From NCBI GenBank assembly GCA_012520055.1, contig JAAYPA010000028.1, forward strand, positions 1 through 33,312: a stretch of 33,312 nucleotides of DNA, read 5' to 3'. Origin of the DNA: Mollicutes bacterium. GTDB lineage: Bacteria; Bacillota_I; Bacilli_A; RF39; UBA660. The translations under genes and the position numbers were made by a program. Below are positions 28,649 to 33,312 of this stretch, piece by piece; the first letter of the stretch is position 1; every line of letters begins with the position of its first letter. The notes beneath the pieces were generated by a model. That model searched no databases and was not told where the DNA came from. It was given only the letters and a program-made list of their open reading frames with translations.

Positions 28649-29242
28649 TTATTTTTCCGCTAAATATTCTTTATTAGCCATAAAATATTGTACACCGGAA
28701 AATATTGATAATATTGTAGCAATATATACTAAATAATCACCTAAAGAAACATTTAATAATTCAAATGGCCAGTTAGAGAAAAATACCATTGAAAGTCCTA
28801 TCATCATAAAGACTGTTTTAATTTTTCCCCATATAGAAGCACCTACTGCTCCACTACCTTTTGATCCGGCTACCATTTTAATTGAATCAACCGCTATATC
28901 TCTGATAATAATTATTATTGGAACTATAACCGGTAACAGGCCTTCATAAGCAAAAGCTATTAATACTCCATTTACCAATACTTTATCAGCTATAGCATCC
29001 ATAACTTTACCAAAATCAGTTACAAGATTTCTTTTTCTGGCAATTTTACCATCTACAAAATCAGTTACTGAAGCTATAATAAACAAAATGCCTGCTATTA
29101 TATATTTTAATTCTAAAGTAACTTTGCCAATTAAAAATTTTGGCCAAGTTATATTTACTTGATAAAAAGGAAATACTAACAAAATAATAATTATAACTGC
29201 CAGAACCATTCTACCTACTGTAATTTTATTTGGTAAATTCAT
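28649..29242 (-). CDS. pgsA: CDP-diacylglycerol--glycerol-3-phosphate 3-phosphatidyltransferase
   Basis: MNLPNKITVGRM..., CDP-alcohol phosphotransferase motif DFVDGKIARKRNLVTDFGKVMDAIADK (DGxxAR...GxxxDxxxD). Confidence 0.92.
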   Translation of the reverse strand: MNLPNKITVGRMVLAVIIIILLVFPFYQVNITWPKFLIGKVTLELKYIIAGILFIIASVTDFVDGKIARKRNLVTDFGKVMDAIADKVLVNGVLIAFAYEGLLPVIVPIIIIIRDIAVDSIKMVAGSKGSGAVGASIWGKIKTVFMMIGLSMVFFSNWPFELLNVSLGDYLVYIATILSIFSGVQYFMANKEYLAEK

Positions 29243-29250
29243 AAATCCTC

Positions 29251-29724
29251 CTACTTAAAAATACTAAATATATTAGTCGTTATGTTGCCAAGTGTTATTT
29301 GTTTAATACTCCAAATGACTGCTAATATAACTAAAACAACAATTACTATTAAAATAATTATAAATTGTTTATCACTACTTTTTGGAGCTGCTTTTGTATA
29401 AGGTGAAGCAAACCTTTTTTCATTTTCTTCGGTAGATGCTTTTTCTCTTGCAGCTTTTTCAATTTCTTTCATCGGAATCTTAGAAGTTTTTTCAAACATA
29501 TATTCATTAAATTCATCTATAACTTCATCAGGATTTAATCCTAAATATTTGGCATAATCTTTAATATTTTCCTTTAAAGCAAAAATATCTTTAAAGGCCC
29601 CTGTGTTTCCTTCTTCAATTTGTTCTAACACAAGGAGCGGTATTTCTAAATCTTTACTTACTTCTTCAAGACTAACTCCGGAGGCTTCTCTAGTTCCTTT
29701 TAAGACTTCACTTATTTCATTCAA
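29251..29724 (-). CDS. RodZ/YmfM-like helix-turn-helix membrane protein (TTG start)
   Basis: HTH_25-type LKGTREASGVSLEEVSKDLEIPLLVLEQIEEGN, then a single TM. Upstream of pgsA as in Bacillus. Confidence 0.8.
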   Translation of the reverse strand: MNEISEVLKGTREASGVSLEEVSKDLEIPLLVLEQIEEGNTGAFKDIFALKENIKDYAKYLGLNPDEVIDEFNEYMFEKTSKIPMKEIEKAAREKASTEENEKRFASPYTKAAPKSSDKQFIIILIVIVVLVILAVIWSIKQITLGNITTNIFSIFK

Positions 29725-29758
29725 GTAGTCTTCACTCCTTTTTTAAAGATAAAAAAAT

Positions 29759-30106
29759 AATATCTTATAAGCCATATTCTGTACCTAATAAATTAGGCGG
29801 TAAACATTTATCTAACTTTTATAAGTTCCTTTCTTCGTTTCATTTTACTTTGAAAGGTTCCCCTACCATAATTTGGGTTTCTCACTTGCGGGGTTTACCA
29901 CGTTCCACAATACTCGTTTCCAAGTATTCTCGTCTCTTTGGCACTTTTATATCTACTTTAACCATTTGACAGGTTATTTCGAAGCCGTTAGCTAAAATTA
30001 GCTACCTAAGGTTATTTTTTCCCTTAGCGCAATCACTAAAGTCATCTCAGACTTTGCGAGTATGGACTTTCCTCTACATTAATAATGCAGCGTTTACCAA
30101 GATATT
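29759..30106 (-). ncRNA. rnpB: RNase P RNA, type B (Bacillus-like)
   Basis: Minus strand GTAGAGGAAAGTCCATACTCGCA...AAAGTGCCAAAGAGACGAG...GTGGAACGTGGTAAACCCCGCAAGTGAGAAACCCAAATTATGGTAGGGGAACC...ACAGAATATGGCTTATAAGATATT. Terminal helix AATATCTT/AAGATATT defines the ends. Confidence 0.93.
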
Positions 30107-30431
30107 ATTCATCTTTACCATAAACAATTTTTTCTAAGCTGCTGATTCTTCTTAACAGATCAACATTACTAGTTCCTTGCGGACGTTCATCCTCATTTGC
30201 CGTAATACTCTCTTTTAAATTACGAATTTCTGCCTGTAACTTTTTGTTATCTTCAATTAAATTTATATTATCTTGTTCAAGCTTCTTAATGGTATGTAAG
30301 AATTCAGTATAATCTCTGATAACCATATCAAGAAATTTATCAACTTCTTGCATGCGATATCCTCTGGCATCAATCTTAAATTCTTTTTCCAGAATATCTT
30401 GTGGTGTTAAATATAGTCTATCGTTTATCAT
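30105..30431 (-). CDS. gpsB: Cell division protein GpsB / DivIVA family
   Basis: MINDRLYLTPQDILEKEFKIDARGYRMQEVDKFLDMVIRDYTEFLHTIKKLEQDN. The track start at 30488 is the TTG of the -35 box; ATG 30431 has an AAGGATGG RBS. Confidence 0.9.
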   Translation of the reverse strand: MINDRLYLTPQDILEKEFKIDARGYRMQEVDKFLDMVIRDYTEFLHTIKKLEQDNINLIEDNKKLQAEIRNLKESITANEDERPQGTSNVDLLRRISSLEKIVYGKDE

Positions 30432-30459
30432 AATATAACCATCCTTCTTACTCCCATAT

Positions 30460-30488
30460 ATTGTATTATTTTTACCGGTTTTTGTCAA
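30460..30488 (-). promoter_or_regulatory. Promoter of gpsB
   Basis: Minus strand TTGACA-17 nt-TACAAT. Confidence 0.75.
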
Positions 30489-30497
30489 GATATGAGA

Positions 30498-30590
30498 CTA
30501 TTTATCAAGTTTTGCCATAATTTCCATTTCGGTATAATTTAATATCACATTACTCAATTTTTCTAATAATTCATTATATATTTCTGACAT
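30498..30590 (-). CDS. Possible 30-aa small protein
   Basis: MSEIYNELLEKLSNVILNYTEMEIMAKLDK, preceded by GGGTGAAAAGAT. Confidence 0.35.
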   Translation of the reverse strand: MSEIYNELLEKLSNVILNYTEMEIMAKLDK

Positions 30591-30645
30591 ATCTTTTCAC
30601 CCAATTCTATAATAATTATTATTACCCTAAAGGGAAAGATATTCG

Positions 30646-32355
30646 TCAAATTATCCCAAAATATTTTAAAATAGTATCTGCTATGGTATTAGCAATCAGT
30701 TCTTTATTTTGCATTATCCAATAAGCATCTTTTTCATAATCATGATGAGCAATTTCGAGCAGTATTCCAAATGGAACAAATTCATCATTTATTTCTCCTA
30801 AAGAACCATTAGCATATTTTACTCCTCTACTTGCTGCTTCTTCTTCATTATAATATATGCCATATATAGCATTTTGCAGTAAATAAGCCAAACTATATGA
30901 TTTACTTGCTTCTTCATTAATCCAAGTTTCTACTCCATAAGACTGATGATCAGAACTGGCATTAGAATGAATTGCCAAATGTAAATCTACACCATAATAT
31001 TTAGAATCACTTACCCATAAATTAATATTGCCATATGAACTGTTACGATATACTTTAACTCCATATTGTTGTAATTTTTTTTCAATATAATTGGTCAAAT
31101 CATTCATCTCAACCATTTCATTACGATAACCGGTTTTAGGAACACCATAATTACCATCTTGATTAGAAGGACTTAAATATACCGAATATGTCTCTTTAGT
31201 TCCCACATTAATATCAAAAGCTTGAACAATACTATTATTCTTATTAGGTTCCATAACTACCGCTTTAAGTATCATGTTACCATTTACAATAATCGGTTCA
31301 GTATACTTTGTTCCACTTGAAACCGGATCTTCACCGTTAGTTGTAAAATATATAGTACCTTCAGCATTGGGATTGTTAAGGATAAGTTTTGTACCCGGTT
31401 TAATATATTTAGGACTAACGTTTAAATAAACCGGTTTTAAAGTATCTTTTTCATTCATTTTAAACTGTACTTCACCGGACTTGGTATAGTCATTATAATC
31501 TTTATACATAGCATTAATCTTAATCTTATAATTAGCGGCTTTTTCAAATAATTCAGCAGAAATAATACATTTATTTTTCTTAACTTCCGCTTCTTTAATC
31601 AAATGATTATCTTTATAAATTTGAATCAAATATTTAGTAGCATTTTCGCCACCTTCGTAAATTAAAGTCACATCATTAAAATTAAGCGTACTGTCATTTT
31701 CCGGTGTCTTAATTACAATATTACTAATCGGACTCATTTTATTATATAAAGTTATTTTATCTATCGAGGTAATTCCATCAATTATTTCTATATCTAGTTT
31801 TTGTTCTAAATCTTTATAATATTTTTTATTAATCATATATTCATTGGTAGTTAATTTTTCTTCAACTAATTTATAACCATTGTCTGATATTCTGATTAAA
31901 TAATTTTTCTTATGTAAATTTCCGTTAATAATTAGTTTATAATTTTCATCGTTATTCATAACCAAATTATTTTCCTCACTGAATGTTGGTTCTGAATAAG
32001 TAAAAATATAAGGATTTAAAACGGCTATACTATCACTTAATTTATCATAGGCATATATCACAATTTTATATTTAGCATTATAATTAATTTTCTCCAAATT
32101 AATACTAACATTATTTTTTTTAACTTTTTCGGAAAATACTTCTACATTATTTTCATCATAAACAACTATTTCATAGTACTCTGCAGCTTTAACTTTTTCA
32201 AAATTAATGGCGAAAAAGTGGGAAACATTATCAACACTGATAATACTGAAACTATTTAGTATTTTATCACTGTTTAAAAGAATTGCCGATACAGCAAAGG
32301 TCACACTAATAAAAGTAATTAATACGAAAATTATTGTTATGATGATACGTTTCAT
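30646..32355 (-). CDS. Secreted N-acetylmuramoyl-L-alanine amidase (Amidase_3) with N-terminal FN3-like and chitobiase-C-like repeats
   Basis: Signal/TM segment; GTIYFTTNGEDPVSSGTKYTEPIIV (chitobiase-C-like); YLSPSNQDGNYG...VDLHLAIHSNASSDHQSYGVETW...GILLEIAHHD. Confidence 0.82.
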   Translation of the reverse strand: MKRIIITIIFVLITFISVTFAVSAILLNSDKILNSFSIISVDNVSHFFAINFEKVKAAEYYEIVVYDENNVEVFSEKVKKNNVSINLEKINYNAKYKIVIYAYDKLSDSIAVLNPYIFTYSEPTFSEENNLVMNNDENYKLIINGNLHKKNYLIRISDNGYKLVEEKLTTNEYMINKKYYKDLEQKLDIEIIDGITSIDKITLYNKMSPISNIVIKTPENDSTLNFNDVTLIYEGGENATKYLIQIYKDNHLIKEAEVKKNKCIISAELFEKAANYKIKINAMYKDYNDYTKSGEVQFKMNEKDTLKPVYLNVSPKYIKPGTKLILNNPNAEGTIYFTTNGEDPVSSGTKYTEPIIVNGNMILKAVVMEPNKNNSIVQAFDINVGTKETYSVYLSPSNQDGNYGVPKTGYRNEMVEMNDLTNYIEKKLQQYGVKVYRNSSYGNINLWVSDSKYYGVDLHLAIHSNASSDHQSYGVETWINEEASKSYSLAYLLQNAIYGIYYNEEEAASRGVKYANGSLGEINDEFVPFGILLEIAHHDYEKDAYWIMQNKELIANTIADTILKYFGII

Positions 32356-32399
32356 ATAATCCTACTTTCTTAATCATTATATAATATTTAAACAAGAAA

Positions 32400-32420
32400 A
32401 AAAAGGCATGAGCCTTTAGA
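32400..32420 (-). terminator. Intrinsic terminator of the downstream surface protein gene
   Basis: Minus strand AAAGGC-TCAT-GCCTTT-TTTT. Stem overlaps the stop codon at 32416. Confidence 0.75.
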
Positions 32421-33234
32421 TTTTTTCAAACATATCTTTTTTTCTTACTAAGTAATAAGCTACACCACCGATTACTATTAAACTAATGATTTCAAATGGC
32501 ATAGTTACTTCTCCGGTAGGTGGTGATGCTACGGTCGTAGAATCTCCAATTTTACAATCAATATACATTTTATGAATTCTAATAACCGGTCTTAAAACAA
32601 ATTCATAATTATCAGTAATAGAAGTAATATCATGAGATCTTACATATGCCATAGGTGTTAAAGTATCTCCATTATAATCTTCATTTAGAATTACCGCAAA
32701 TACTGAAGTATTTTCAGCCTCTTCATCATAAATTTGGGTCCAATAATTATAAGCACTTTTGGGATTATCCAAAGTCGGATATTCCGATAAAACTATTGGA
32801 GCCAGTTCTCTACGATTAGCCATTATTTCATATTCACCGGTTGTAGAGTTCTTTTTAAGACCTAAATCTACCAAATCCTCTTCTTGTAATAATCTAGTAA
32901 CTTCAGAACGCCAATTTTGAGTAGCATTCATCAAAACTTCATGAGCTATAGTTTGTTCCCATATCGTTAAGTTTTCATGCTCACCGGGAATAATTTCATC
33001 AAAAACCGTAATAGAATGACCTGATTCATCTTCAATGTTTTGATTTAGTATTAACCAAACATATGAATCATATGCTACACTTTGTTTAATTACAAAAAAT
33101 TCAACCCCATCATTATCGTTTTCCAATAATACTCTAACCCTATCACCAATATTAAAAGGTTCAGATACATCCATGGCTTCGACAGATAAAGGTAGGAATA
33201 AGATTCCTATTAAAAATAATAAGAGTTTTTTCAA
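32416..33234 (-). CDS. Secreted surface protein of unknown function with C-terminal TM anchor
   Basis: Signal peptide MKKLLLFLIGILFLPLSVEA; C-terminal SPPTGEVTMPFEIISLIVIGGVAYYLVRKKDMFEKI (LPXTG-like layout: PPTG, hydrophobic stretch, basic tail). Confidence 0.65.
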   Translation of the reverse strand: MKKLLLFLIGILFLPLSVEAMDVSEPFNIGDRVRVLLENDNDGVEFFVIKQSVAYDSYVWLILNQNIEDESGHSITVFDEIIPGEHENLTIWEQTIAHEVLMNATQNWRSEVTRLLQEEDLVDLGLKKNSTTGEYEIMANRRELAPIVLSEYPTLDNPKSAYNYWTQIYDEEAENTSVFAVILNEDYNGDTLTPMAYVRSHDITSITDNYEFVLRPVIRIHKMYIDCKIGDSTTVASPPTGEVTMPFEIISLIVIGGVAYYLVRKKDMFEKI

Positions 33235-33312
33235 ATCTATTCACTTCCTTATTATATTTTGTATTTTTATATTTTTAATATAACACAAATTGTCATAAAA
33301 GGATAGTCTAAT

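Noticed and set aside
30432-30488. N-terminal extension of GpsB beginning at TTG 30488
   Set aside because: The TTG is the -35 box TTGACA of the gpsB promoter; canonical GpsB starts at MINDRLYLTPQDILEKEF.
1-33312. CRISPR arrays, transposons, prophage, retron or DGR-type elements, tRNAs
   Set aside because: No direct-repeat arrays, transposase/integrase/reverse-transcriptase ORFs or cloverleaf sequences were found by reading both strands. The only structured RNA recognised is rnpB.

Overview
This window is AT-rich chromosomal DNA from a low-GC Firmicutes/Tenericutes-type bacterium. It uses the standard code: TGA is a stop and TGG is Trp. Most of it is conserved housekeeping or surface biology: the N-terminus of dnaE (partial), a Nudix hydrolase, divergent rpmB, a HerA-type ATPase, PrsA foldase, recX, a secreted SH3/glucosaminidase/dockerin protein beside a membrane-anchored Ig/cadherin-like protein, a P-type Ca2+-like ATPase, a NitT/TauT-like ABC transporter, an LtaS-like sulfatase, a dGTPase-like HD protein, rny, recA, pgsA, a RodZ-like protein, rnpB, gpsB and an Amidase_3 protein. 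A complete agmatine deiminase catabolic operon (putrescine carbamoyltransferase, antiporter, agmatine deiminase, carbamate kinase) is also present. The ORF track misses or mis-starts several items that I recovered by reading: partial dnaE, rpmB (55 aa), two tiny YjcZ-like membrane peptides, the full ABC permease (apparent ATA start), a decayed phosphotransferase pseudogene with three lesions, type-B RNase P RNA, and corrected starts for recA, gpsB, prsA and the P-type ATPase. The best leads are (1) a recA promoter with consensus boxes and two perfect palindromes, one LexA-box-like, lying inside the over-extended ORF; (2) a possible minimal cohesin-like/dockerin pair at 5326-8304; (3) stop codons repeatedly nested in intrinsic-terminator stems; (4) the uncharacterised coiled-coil protein with mTERF-like C-terminal repeats. 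I saw no phage, transposon, CRISPR or clear defence island, and no unambiguous new system. All homology calls are by recognition of motifs, without database searches.
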